Shown here: positions 1 through 7,162 of the stretch, one piece after another
Numbering within the stretch: position 1 is the stretch's first letter
How the letters are laid out: each line of letters begins with the position of its first letter
Source: Spirochaetes bacterium GWF1_49_6
Lineage (GTDB): Bacteria; Spirochaetota; Brevinematia; Brevinematales; GWF1-51-8
NCBI GenBank assembly: GCA_001829395.1
Contig: MIBD01000056.1
Location: forward strand, 2,303-10,010
Direction of reading: 5' to 3'
Length of the DNA: 7,708 bases
Position numbers and translations under genes: made by a program
Notes under the pieces: model-generated
Database searches by the model: none
Told to the model about the DNA's origin: nothing
What the model saw: only the letters and a program-made list of their open reading frames with translations

Positions 1-2
1 TT

Positions 3-938
3 CTACCATATATAGTCCCGGAAGGAATAGACGTTCAGCCCGGCAGTTATTTCGTCGTCAGCTCGAAATTCGGCGAGGATGTGGGATACTCGATGTCCGG
101 CGTCAAGTCGCTCGACCCGAACGCGGTAGGCCCTGTGAAGCGGAATCACGCCGAGCAGGCCAGTAATTCGGATATCGACGATATCGTGATCGACGACGCT
201 TCCATACTCGAGGATAAGCAGGAACATGTGCCGATCGAAATCGAAACCAATAAGATTCTCCGCCCGGCGACGGACGAGGAGATCAAGGAACGGGAAAGAT
301 TCTCGAAGGAAGAGATCAAAGCGTACGAGTCCGCGAAGAAGGAAATCGAGCTATTGAACCTGCCGATGAAGCTGATCAACGTGCATTTCCTGCTCCAGAA
401 GAAAAAGATCATCTTTAACTTTACCGCGGACAACCGTATCGATTTCCGTCAGCTCGTCAAGAAACTTGCGTCGATATTCCGTACCAGAATCGAGATGCGC
501 CAGATCGGCGTGCGTGACGCCGCCAAGATACAGGGCGGTTACGGCGTATGCGGAGAATGCACCTGCTGTATCCGTTCCAACTGTCACATGAACTCTATCT
601 TCCTGAAAATGGCTAAAGATCAGGGGTTTGTAGTCAATTCCAGCAAACTGACCGGATTATGCGGGCGCCTGATGTGCTGTCTCGCTTATGAGAACGATTT
701 CTATATCGAGGAACGGAAGCATTTTCCTGAGGTCGGGTCGTTTGTCCGTGACGAACAATTCGAATACAAGATATTTTCGGTTAATATACTTTGCGACGAG
801 ATTTACGCGTCGGATACCTATCACCATCAGCGGAAGTTTTCGCATGAGGAGATACAGTTCCTGAAGAAGGATGAAAACGGGATTGCCCACTACCGGCTTA
901 AAACACCTATACCGGAGGTGCAGCAGCAACCTGTATGA
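3..938 (+). CDS. ricT: RicT/YaaT-family PSP1 domain protein, 5'-truncated by the window edge
   Basis: This is the C-terminal 311 residues of a PSP1-domain protein. The reading frame is open to the left edge (LPYIVPEGIDVQPG matches the start of the PSP1 fold), so the GTG at 81 is not the true start. Seen: the family block FTADNRIDFRQLVKKLASIFRTR (about 415-490), then QIGVRDAAK, a first cysteine cluster VCGECTCC (codons 549-567), LKMAKDQG, and the hallmark CGRLMCCLAYEND (from 660). Known: in Bacillus subtilis RicT (YaaT) acts with RicA and RicF on RNase Y-dependent mRNA processing, and the complex carries Fe-S clusters; the role in other phyla is less clear. Odd: the first cluster differs from the usual CGRxLCC and has extra cysteines (codons 558 and 582). 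There is also an acidic stretch of about 45 residues after the PSP1 beta region. The stop overlaps the next start by 4 nt (ATGA at 935-938), suggesting coupled translation. The family call is secure; the function in this organism is inferred. Confidence 0.9.
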   Translation, partial: LPYIVPEGIDVQPGSYFVVSSKFGEDVGYSMSGVKSLDPNAVGPVKRNHAEQASNSDIDDIVIDDASILEDKQEHVPIEIETNKILRPATDEEIKERERFSKEEIKAYESAKKEIELLNLPMKLINVHFLLQKKKIIFNFTADNRIDFRQLVKKLASIFRTRIEMRQIGVRDAAKIQGGYGVCGECTCCIRSNCHMNSIFLKMAKDQGFVVNSSKLTGLCGRLMCCLAYENDFYIEERKHFPEVGSFVRDEQFEYKIFSVNILCDEIYASDTYHHQRKFSHEEIQFLKKDENGIAHYRLKTPIPEVQQQPV

Positions 939-2800
939 GCTATGAAAAGGATTCCATAAAAGACGCCAAAAAAATCGGGGCATTCGATAATAACGTACTC
1001 GACCCGAAAATACTTGAAATGAATGCGAGCGATAAGCAGAAATTATCCGATGAGTTGGCGCGCGTCAAGCAGGATATGGAACCCCAGAAACAAGCGTCCC
1101 TGCAGGATATGCCGAAGCGGCGCAAGAAAGAACATACTCCGTTGGACGTCGAGCTGACGTTCCTAGAAAAAATCATGCTGTTTTTTCTCACCATTTTCGG
1201 TTTTTCGAACGCCGAACAATTCAAGAAAAAGAAAGTCATCCGAAATATCGAGAAGGATATCGCGCGAATCAAACCCCCGATATACCTTCTGCAGACCCGC
1301 CGTATCAGCAAGTTCTTCGCGCATAAACTCCACGACCTCTACCTGAAAATCGTGTGGATTAAGCGGATGATGGATCTGACCCTGAATAATAAGAAATACT
1401 GGGATAACCCGAGTGTTTCGAAGGCTGTAGCGGAGTCCTTATTCGAACGGCTCGCGAATCTTAACACCGACGAGGTGGACAGTAACTTCTCTCCGTCCGG
1501 GATAGAGATGGTGGTCAGCCAATTCGAAGACCCCCGTACTGCGGTCGAAACTGTGGAGAAAAGTTTCTATACCTTTGTCTATTCCATCGATAAGACGTTG
1601 GTCGAGAAGGTCAACGAAATATATACCAACCTGTCGTACTTCCGCAACTTGTGCGATTACGATTTTTACGCACTTTTCAAGCGGTTCGACCCCACGTTCC
1701 ATCCCGGGGTCACCCCTAATTTTATCGATATTCCCGGCGAGGGAATCCTCGGCCATCTGGAAAAGCTTGAGGAAGCGATCCTCCAGATCGACTTGAATAT
1801 CGACAATATCTTTATCTTCAAGAAACTCCTCGCGGTATCCAAGGAGTTCGAGAATATGGGGATGGATAGCCCGGAATCGGGGAGCACCGACCCTATGGCG
1901 AATATCGCTCCGAAAACGACCGCGATACAGGGATTGGCGGACGGGATTACCCCGGAGAAGCTGGAGAGCGAACTCCTGATACTTTTCGAGATCCTCAAGG
2001 AACTCCTGTACACCAAGAGTCTGACCCTGCTGATCCAGATGATCAAGGTCGACCCGCTTTACGCACCCTCGTTCGTGCATACCCGCCACGACCTGTTCAA
2101 AGTGTACGTGGAGACGTTCGAGAAGCGCATCAAAGTGGTATCGAAGAACGTCATCCGCTCGAGAAGGAAGCGCACGCTGGAAAACTTATCCCACCAGTTG
2201 TTCGGCCAGATGAAATGGGTGGGCATCTATAATATCGAATTATCCGACGAGATTGAAAAAATCGGGTTCACCGGGTTTTTCTTCACGTTCCATATCGCTA
2301 CCGTCATGCAGTTCCTCGAACGTTACTATAACGAGTTCCTGAAGAATACCATCAATATCCTGCTCCTGAACGGGGTATACTCGGAAAAGAACTTTCATAA
2401 GCTGACGTCGGATACGTTCTACGCGATGGATAAGTTTGTGGAGCGGTTCCAATTATTTGCCGAGGATGTGTCTCCCGAAGGAACCGAGGGAAAGCGCCTG
2501 CTAGGCTTGCTTGCCCGGAAGGATAGTACGATGCCGGAAAACCGGAAAATCGTCGAAAAGCATATAGTGACTATCAACGGGAAAGCGCGCGACCTGTTCG
2601 AGGAATTCAACCGTCATTTTTCATCCATTCATACCATCATTTCAAAAGTGTATAAAGATATCGATTCGAAGCCCCCGAAATATATCAGGAACATCCGTTC
2701 CATCGGCGGGTTCAGGAACGTGAAATTCCTGCAATCTCTGGAGAAGGGAATGAAGATTCTCCAGGGCATTCAGGAATTGACGGTCCTCCTCAAACAGTAG
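935..2800 (+). CDS. Large conserved-looking protein of unknown function, possibly DUF5312-like
   Basis: I cannot assign a function to this 621-residue protein. It starts with ATG at 935 inside the ATGA overlap with the upstream ricT stop. The nearest purine-rich site, GGAGG at 914-918, lies 16 nt away, so translation is probably coupled. No signal peptide is seen. Residues 1-70 are hydrophilic and Lys/Asp/Gln-rich, with a basic patch KRRKK at 61-65. A short hydrophobic, probably amphipathic stretch follows (IMLFFLTIFGF, 80-90) and then a basic KKKK (97-100); it is short for a transmembrane helix but could bind membrane. The remainder looks mainly helical and rich in aromatic and charged residues, broken by a Gly/Ser/Pro/Asp-rich linker near 309-335. 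The N-terminal LTFLEKIMLFFL..FGF pattern reminds me of the spirochaete family DUF5312, but this is recall and unchecked. It lies between RicT and HflX, so a link to RNA or ribosome biology is possible by association only. Confidence 0.8.
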   Translation: MSYEKDSIKDAKKIGAFDNNVLDPKILEMNASDKQKLSDELARVKQDMEPQKQASLQDMPKRRKKEHTPLDVELTFLEKIMLFFLTIFGFSNAEQFKKKKVIRNIEKDIARIKPPIYLLQTRRISKFFAHKLHDLYLKIVWIKRMMDLTLNNKKYWDNPSVSKAVAESLFERLANLNTDEVDSNFSPSGIEMVVSQFEDPRTAVETVEKSFYTFVYSIDKTLVEKVNEIYTNLSYFRNLCDYDFYALFKRFDPTFHPGVTPNFIDIPGEGILGHLEKLEEAILQIDLNIDNIFIFKKLLAVSKEFENMGMDSPESGSTDPMANIAPKTTAIQGLADGITPEKLESELLILFEILKELLYTKSLTLLIQMIKVDPLYAPSFVHTRHDLFKVYVETFEKRIKVVSKNVIRSRRKRTLENLSHQLFGQMKWVGIYNIELSDEIEKIGFTGFFFTFHIATVMQFLERYYNEFLKNTINILLLNGVYSEKNFHKLTSDTFYAMDKFVERFQLFAEDVSPEGTEGKRLLGLLARKDSTMPENRKIVEKHIVTINGKARDLFEEFNRHFSSIHTIISKVYKDIDSKPPKYIRNIRSIGGFRNVKFLQSLEKGMKILQGIQELTVLLKQ

Positions 2801-2805
2801 AACTT

Positions 2806-3915
2806 ATGAACGAAAAAGCTGTATTGGTGGGCTTGAAGCTCCCGCAGGATAATTTCAACGATATACAGGAATCGATGCTCGAACTGAAACGTCTCGCGGA
2901 TACCGCGGGCGCGGAGGTGGTGGATATCCTGATACAGGCTAAAAGCACGATCGACGGGCGTTTCTATATCGGGAAAGGCAAGATCGAGGAAATACGCGAG
3001 TTTTACGCGGACGAAAAGGTCGATTTGGTCGTGTTCAATCACGAGCTTTCCCCCGCGCAGGTGCGGAATATCGAGAAAGAGCTGGAATGCCGCGTACTGA
3101 CTCGGACGGAACTGATACTGGATGTTTTCGCGATCCATGCGCGTACACGCGCCGCAAAGATGCAGGTCGAGCTTGCGCAGTTAAAGTACCAACTCCCGCG
3201 GCTGGTCGGACATTACCAGAACCTTTCGCGTACCGACGGTGGTATCGGGCTGCGCGGCCCCGGCGAACAGAAGCTCGAAGTCGACCGGCGTATCCTGCGA
3301 AAAAAGATTCATTTTATCGAGACCAAACTGATAGAGATTGAACGGGAGAAAGATACCCAGCGTAAGAAGCGGATGGGCGAATTCAAGGTCTCCATCATCG
3401 GGTATACCAACTCCGGCAAGTCCACCCTTCTGAATAAAATCTCCAAATCGGACGTACTGGCCGAGGATAAACTTTTCTCCACATTGGATACGACCACGCG
3501 CAGGGTGTGGCTGGGCGACGGGAGTATCGCGCTTATTTCCGATACCGTCGGGTTTATCCGCGATATCCCCGTCGGGCTGATCGAATCGTTCAAGTCCACC
3601 CTCGCCGACGCGCGTTACGCGGATATGCTGCTGCATGTCGCCGATGTGTCCGACCCGGCGCTCGCCGATCATCTCCGTTCGGTCAACCAGACCCTGAAAG
3701 AGATAGGCGCGGATAACAAGCCCGCACTTTTATGCCTGAATAAAATCGACCTCCTCCCGCGCGAAATACTCTTGGATATCCGGCTGCGGTATCCCGGCGC
3801 GATCTTTATTTCCGCGAAAGAGGGGCAATATACCGACGACCTGAAAAATAAAGTGAAGGATATGATGAAAGGGATAGCAGTTATTAAAGAACAGGGAGAA
3901 CCGGAGCATGAATAA
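2806..3915 (+). CDS. hflX: GTPase HflX, ribosome-associated
   Basis: HflX is a cytoplasmic GTPase that binds 50S subunits and splits stalled or heat-damaged 70S ribosomes. The 369 residues cover the whole family. The N-terminal HflX domain (about 1-160) includes YIGKGKIEEI (54-63), VVFNHELSPAQ (75-85) and the Gly-rich GGIGLRGPGE (145-154). A helical linker (about 160-190) precedes a TRAFAC-class G domain with G1 GYTNSGKST (199-207), G2 in DTTTRR (228-233), G3 DTVGF (246-250), G4 NKID (312-315) and G5 SAKEG (336-340). All nucleotide-binding motifs are intact. The ATG at 2806 follows the previous stop by 5 nt and begins MNEKAVLVGL, which fits the family; I see no good Shine-Dalgarno site, so coupling to the upstream gene is likely. 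In many family members the glycine loop reads GTRGPGET; here it is GLRGPGEQ, a small change. The 3' end overlaps the next gene by 8 nt. Confidence 0.96.
   Translation: MNEKAVLVGLKLPQDNFNDIQESMLELKRLADTAGAEVVDILIQAKSTIDGRFYIGKGKIEEIREFYADEKVDLVVFNHELSPAQVRNIEKELECRVLTRTELILDVFAIHARTRAAKMQVELAQLKYQLPRLVGHYQNLSRTDGGIGLRGPGEQKLEVDRRILRKKIHFIETKLIEIEREKDTQRKKRMGEFKVSIIGYTNSGKSTLLNKISKSDVLAEDKLFSTLDTTTRRVWLGDGSIALISDTVGFIRDIPVGLIESFKSTLADARYADMLLHVADVSDPALADHLRSVNQTLKEIGADNKPALLCLNKIDLLPREILLDIRLRYPGAIFISAKEGQYTDDLKNKVKDMMKGIAVIKEQGEPEHE
3894..3899 (+). promoter_or_regulatory. Ribosome binding site for the SDR gene, inside the hflX 3' end
   Basis: GGGAGA lies 8 nt before the ATG at 3908 and within the hflX coding sequence. 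Good spacing and purine content support this start, which overlaps hflX by 8 nt. A second GGAG at 3903-3906 is too close to the ATG to act. Confidence 0.6.
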
Positions 3916-4918
3916 AACTGTGCTGGTGACCGGAGCCAGCGGATTTGTCGGGACAAACCTCTGCCAAAGCCTGATCGGCCGGGGTTACAAGGTACTCGCG
4001 CTGGTACGGGGCGACCATAACCGTGAGCTGCTCGAGAAGATGGGCGCCGAACGGGTGGTCTGCCGGATCACCGATACGGAATGTATCCGAGCCGCGCTCA
4101 AACGCGCCGATTATGTGATAGACGTGCTGGGCAAGGCGTGGGACTGGGGCGATTATGAATCGTTTGCAATCCCGAATATTACCGGAGTCCGGAATATGCT
4201 GGACGAATCGATGCGCGCGGGTATCAAGAAATTCGTGCATATCAGCACAGTCGCGGTGCACGGGTTCGGAAATCATATCGATACGAACGAAGAAGGCCCG
4301 TACTATCCGACAAACTTCCCGTACTGCGTGACCAAGTACGAGGGCGAGAAATACGTCCTCGCCGCCTATCGGGAACACTCCTTCCCGGTGAGCGTCATCC
4401 GTCCGGCGAACGTCTACGGCGAGAACGATACGGTGACTATCGTGAATATGGCCGAGGCGCTCCAGTCCCGCAGCGTCCCGTTTGTCGACAGCGGGCGCCG
4501 GCTGACATGCCCGGTCTATGTCGGGAATCTGGTGGATGCGATTATCGCCGCGCTGGAGAAGGACGAAGCGGTCGGCGAGGTGTTTATTATCTCAGACGGG
4601 CTGAGGATTACATGGCGGGAATGGACTGAGAAACTCTGCGCCGCGCTGGACGTCAAGCCCCACTGGCTGTCGGTACCCGGCTGGTTCGCGCTTTTTATCG
4701 GCACGTCGATGGAGTTGTTTTATAAGATATTCAATGCGCAGGAAGCTCCCGCGTTAACGCGATACCGTACCCAGCAGGTCAGCACGAATTACCATTTTTC
4801 CATCGGTAAGGCGGAACGGGTGCTGGGGTGGAAACCCCGGACGGGTATCGATACCGCAGTCGGGAAAACGATCGAATGGTATAAGAACTATCGGTTAAAA
4901 AAAGACGCCGGCCATTGA
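3908..4918 (+). CDS. Extended SDR: NAD(P)-dependent epimerase/dehydratase or 3-beta-HSD-like reductase
   Basis: This 336-residue protein is an extended short-chain dehydrogenase/reductase. It opens directly with the Rossmann dinucleotide-binding motif TGASGFVG (8-15, GxxGxxG). The active-site pattern is present: Ser/Thr in HISTVAVHG (111-119) and Tyr139-x3-Lys143 in YCVTK. VIRPANVYG (163-171) and the C-terminal AERVLGWKP (302-310) followed by a terminal helix are typical of the epimerase/dehydratase group. A hydrophobic patch near 259-275 (WFALFIGTS...) could pack against substrate or membrane. Substrates in this group range from nucleotide sugars to sterol-like and other hydroxy or keto compounds, and the sequence alone does not choose among them. 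No acidic residue follows the second beta strand in the usual place (ALVRGD at 31-36 has Arg instead), which leans towards NADP but is weak evidence. It is the last gene of the apparent operon: its start overlaps hflX and a new promoter follows it. Confidence 0.88.
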   Translation: MNKTVLVTGASGFVGTNLCQSLIGRGYKVLALVRGDHNRELLEKMGAERVVCRITDTECIRAALKRADYVIDVLGKAWDWGDYESFAIPNITGVRNMLDESMRAGIKKFVHISTVAVHGFGNHIDTNEEGPYYPTNFPYCVTKYEGEKYVLAAYREHSFPVSVIRPANVYGENDTVTIVNMAEALQSRSVPFVDSGRRLTCPVYVGNLVDAIIAALEKDEAVGEVFIISDGLRITWREWTEKLCAALDVKPHWLSVPGWFALFIGTSMELFYKIFNAQEAPALTRYRTQQVSTNYHFSIGKAERVLGWKPRTGIDTAVGKTIEWYKNYRLKKDAGH

Positions 4919-4946
4919 GCGGATATTTTTATTAAACGCAGAAACA

Positions 4947-4955
4947 TGGTATAAT
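4947..4955 (+). promoter_or_regulatory. Extended -10 promoter for the TPR gene
   Basis: TGGTATAAT is a perfect sigma70-type TATAAT (4950-4955) preceded by the TGn extension (4947-4949). No good -35 lies 16-18 bp upstream, where the sequence is T-rich; an extended -10 can compensate for that. The expected transcription start is near 4962, giving a leader of only about 10 nt before the ATG at 4972. The promoter marks the break between the four-gene operon and the TPR gene. Confidence 0.65.
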
Positions 4956-4960
4956 GTTGC

Positions 4961-4966
4961 GGGGGA
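4961..4966 (+). promoter_or_regulatory. Ribosome binding site of the TPR gene
   Basis: GGGGGA ends 5 nt before the ATG at 4972. It would sit at the very 5' end of a transcript started from the TATAAT at 4950-4955. It supports the chosen start, as does the clear signal peptide that follows. Confidence 0.55.
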
Positions 4967-4971
4967 AATAA

Positions 4972-7116
4972 ATGAAAGCCGCCAGATTCTTTAGATTCTT
5001 AATTCTGTTTTTCAGTATGCCCGCAATGTTCCTGTTTGCCCAGCAGACGGGCGGAACGATCGACGAATTATCCGCCGCGATCGCGCAGAATCCTGAGAAC
5101 GCGTCCCTGTATTTCGAACGCGCGATGGCCTATAAAAAATTCGGCGATACCGTCAAGGCATTGGACGATTATAAAACGGTAATCAAGCTCGACAGCGGCA
5201 TCCCCGCCCCCTACTATAATATCGGGAATATCTATCTCACGGGCGGAAAGTTCAACGATGCAATTCAATACTACAAAACCGCGGTCAAGCTCAACCCCAA
5301 GTTCGCTTACGCGTATAATAATATGGGCAATGCATCCGTCAAACTGGGACTGACCAACGACGGAATGCAGTACTATAATAAAGCAATCGGCGCCGATAAG
5401 AACTTCGCGCTTCCGTACTTTAACCGGGGGCTGATCTATTTCGGATGGAAAAAGTACGACCCGGCGCTCGCCGATTTCTATCATGCCACCGACCTCTACC
5501 CTAATTACACCAACGCGTTCACCTATATCATCAAGACCTATGTGGAAATGTTCAAGCTGGAGACCGTCGAAGAATCGATGAAGACGAACGCCGTATCCGA
5601 ATCGACTGATATCGCTCCGGGAAACATCTCGCAGATCACGAATAACGGGACAACGGAGCCGGTCACGGTCGCGCCGGCGGGTAAGACAAACGCCGCGAGT
5701 ATCCCGTTCGAGGCGAAAGAGTACGTGAAAATCGGTAAGGTGCTGATGACGGCCGAACAATACCGTCTTGCGATAGACCACTATACCCGCGCGATACAAA
5801 TCGCGCCGGATTATCTCGAGGCGTACCAGGAACGCGCGAAGGCGTACTCGGCGATGGAGGAAAATTCGCTCGCGCTCGATGACTATAAAAAAGTGCTCGA
5901 CCTGATCGAGAAGGAAAAGACCCTCGCGGTGACGGAAGCGCCCCTACCGGCGACCAACCTGACGGTACCCGTCAAGGTTACCAATGCCGCAGTGAAACCG
6001 ACCAACTCGGCAGTACAGGTCGTGAATGGCGCGGAAACCGCGCAGGTGCATTACGATATGGCGACGATCTATGTCAAGCAGAAAAAGGAGAGCGAAGCGA
6101 TCGGCGAATATTCCGCCGCGCTGGACCTGAACCCCGATATGGCGGATGCTTACTTCATGCGGGGAGTGCTGTTAGAGCAGAAGGGCGATTTTACCAACGC
6201 TATCAAGGATTACACGACGGCGTACCAGAAAAATCCCGCATTGGTAACCGCCGTATTCTACCGCGCGAACCTGAACCTGATCGATAACCGTTATGACGAT
6301 GCGATTTCGGACTACTCTCTTGTGATCGCGAAGACCCCGGAGAATCCCTACGCCTATTTCTATCGCGGGGTGGCGTATAAACTGACCGGGAAGTACGATC
6401 TCGCGATCGGGGATTACCTGAAGGTGATCTCCATCGACCCGAAATATATCGAGGCGTATTATAATCTGGGGAATACCTACTTCATAATCGGGAACTACGC
6501 TGAAGCGATCTCGCAGTACGGGAATGTCCTGAAGCTGGACGACCGGTATATCAACGCCTATATCAACCGGGGAATCGCGTATAAAAAGACGGGGGATAAC
6601 GATAAAGCGTTGAAGGATTACCAGTCCGCGCTGAAAATCAAACCCGAACTGCCGCAGGCGCATTTTAATGTGGGGAATGTGCACCTTTCGAAAAAGGAGT
6701 ACGGGGAAGCGCTGCAGAATTACAATATCGCGATAGAATTAGCCCCGAATTACTCCGAGGCGTATAATAACCGGGGGAATGTTTACTACGAATTAGGGAA
6801 GTTCGACGCGGCGTTGGACGATTACCAGAAGGCGATCACCCTGAATAAATCGGTCGCGGATTATTACTTCAACCGGGGAATCACGTATCTGGCGTTACAG
6901 AAAAAGTCTGAGGCGATAGCGGACTTTAATAAGACAATCGAGCTCGATCCGAAATTCGCGATGGCATATTTCAACCTGGGGAAGGTTTATTATAACTCTC
7001 AGCAGTTGGAGGAGTCGCGGAAATATTTCCAGAAGGCCGCCGATCTGGGGTTTGCCGAGGCGAAAAAGATACTCAAGGATTATTTTAAGGGCGGTTCCCC
7101 CTCCTTCGGGGACTGA
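4972..7116 (+). CDS. Exported protein with 16 tetratricopeptide repeats
   Basis: The 714-residue protein begins with a signal peptide: basic MKAARFFR, a hydrophobic core at 9-22, and probable cleavage after LFA at 23. No lipobox cysteine is present, so it is likely periplasmic, secreted or surface-linked rather than a lipoprotein. I count 16 TPR units of 34 residues with the usual W/Y-G-Y-A-F/Y-A-P spacing (for example YYNIGNIY..A..YYKTAVKLNP). They fall at 43-178 (units 1-4), 247-314 (5-6) and 356-695 (7-16). Two linkers rich in Thr, Asn, Val, Ala and Pro (179-246 and 315-355) separate the blocks. A short helical tail ends in GGSPSFGD. TPR superhelices bind peptides or partner proteins, so this is probably a scaffold or assembly factor; no catalytic domain is seen and the partner is unknown. 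It is transcribed from its own promoter and faces a convergent gene. Confidence 0.92.
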   Translation: MKAARFFRFLILFFSMPAMFLFAQQTGGTIDELSAAIAQNPENASLYFERAMAYKKFGDTVKALDDYKTVIKLDSGIPAPYYNIGNIYLTGGKFNDAIQYYKTAVKLNPKFAYAYNNMGNASVKLGLTNDGMQYYNKAIGADKNFALPYFNRGLIYFGWKKYDPALADFYHATDLYPNYTNAFTYIIKTYVEMFKLETVEESMKTNAVSESTDIAPGNISQITNNGTTEPVTVAPAGKTNAASIPFEAKEYVKIGKVLMTAEQYRLAIDHYTRAIQIAPDYLEAYQERAKAYSAMEENSLALDDYKKVLDLIEKEKTLAVTEAPLPATNLTVPVKVTNAAVKPTNSAVQVVNGAETAQVHYDMATIYVKQKKESEAIGEYSAALDLNPDMADAYFMRGVLLEQKGDFTNAIKDYTTAYQKNPALVTAVFYRANLNLIDNRYDDAISDYSLVIAKTPENPYAYFYRGVAYKLTGKYDLAIGDYLKVISIDPKYIEAYYNLGNTYFIIGNYAEAISQYGNVLKLDDRYINAYINRGIAYKKTGDNDKALKDYQSALKIKPELPQAHFNVGNVHLSKKEYGEALQNYNIAIELAPNYSEAYNNRGNVYYELGKFDAALDDYQKAITLNKSVADYYFNRGITYLALQKKSEAIADFNKTIELDPKFAMAYFNLGKVYYNSQQLEESRKYFQKAADLGFAEAKKILKDYFKGGSPSFGD
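5098..5505 (+). repeat. TPR block 1, four coding repeats
   Basis: These are four consecutive 102-bp units encoding residues 43-178. The protein pattern is conserved but the DNA is well diverged, so these are old protein repeats and not fresh tandem duplications. A half-repeat helix (IDELSAAIAQNPE) precedes the block. Confidence 0.85.
5710..5913 (+). repeat. TPR block 2, two coding repeats
   Basis: Two TPR units encode residues 247-314 and are isolated from the other blocks by low-complexity linkers. The second unit ends in LDLIEKEK rather than the usual LDP-type turn, as expected where a TPR array stops. Confidence 0.75.
6037..7056 (+). repeat. TPR block 3, ten coding repeats
   Basis: Ten uninterrupted 34-residue TPR units encode residues 356-695. 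Ten units exceed one turn of a TPR superhelix (about 7-8 repeats), so this block could form a complete solenoid. Units 10-15 are the closest to consensus, with recurring YYNLGN, YINRGI and YNNRGN helix-A motifs. Confidence 0.88.
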
Positions 7117-7123
7117 CGCAAAA

Positions 7124-7147
7124 ACTATTGACATTTATAACAATAGT
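7124..7147 (-). terminator. Inverted repeat: weak reverse-strand terminator or operator
   Basis: ACTATTG (7124-7130) and CAATAGT (7141-7147) form a perfect 7-bp inverted repeat around a 10-nt centre. Read on the reverse strand, the hairpin runs into TTTTG from the A-run beginning at 7120, so it could end transcripts of the convergent reverse gene. With only two G-C pairs it is a weak stem. The same palindrome covers the -35 hexamer of the forward promoter at 7128-7156, so a repressor operator is an equal alternative. Confidence 0.35.
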
Positions 7148-7156
7148 ATTTATAAC
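7128..7156 (+). promoter_or_regulatory. Near-consensus sigma70-type promoter in the convergent gap
   Basis: TTGACA (7128-7133), a 17-bp spacer and TATAAC (7151-7156) match the consensus at 11 of 12 positions. The expected start is near 7163. No forward coding gene lies downstream; transcription would run through the hairpin at 7174-7242 and then antisense to the reverse gene. The surrounding DNA is A+T-rich, which raises the chance of a fortuitous match, but the exact -35 and the ideal spacer are notable. Confidence 0.5.
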
Positions 7157-7162
7157 TCTTTA

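Noticed and set aside
81..83. GTG at 81 as the start of the PSP1-domain gene
   Set aside because: The frame continues open upstream and encodes conserved PSP1-like residues, so the gene begins outside the window.
1439..2089. 216-codon reverse-strand open frame inside the unknown operon gene
   Set aside because: It is a shadow frame: the forward frame is continuous, coupled to its neighbours and shows normal codon use.
4915..4920. TTGAGC as a -35 for the TPR promoter
   Set aside because: It lies 29 bp from the TATAAT at 4950, too far; the extended -10 explains the promoter better.
4904..4933. Terminator after the SDR gene (GC-rich bases followed by ATTTTTATT)
   Set aside because: Only 3-bp complementary arms can be formed; the T-run alone is not sufficient.
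5068..5799. 243-codon reverse-strand open frame inside the TPR gene
   Set aside because: Composition (Arg, Val, Ile and Gly-rich, no domain) is what the complement of the TPR repeats would give; the forward gene has a signal peptide and regular repeats.
6037..7056. Tandem repeat array that might be CRISPR-like or a recent DNA duplication
   Set aside because: The 102-bp periodicity is coding TPR structure; the DNA copies are too diverged for CRISPR repeats and no spacers exist.
7096..7112. Small GC hairpin (CCCC/GGGG, or a C-TTCG-G tetraloop) at the end of the TPR gene as its terminator
   Set aside because: It lies inside the coding sequence, the stem is only 4-5 bp and no T-run follows; the hairpin at 7190-7230 is a better candidate.
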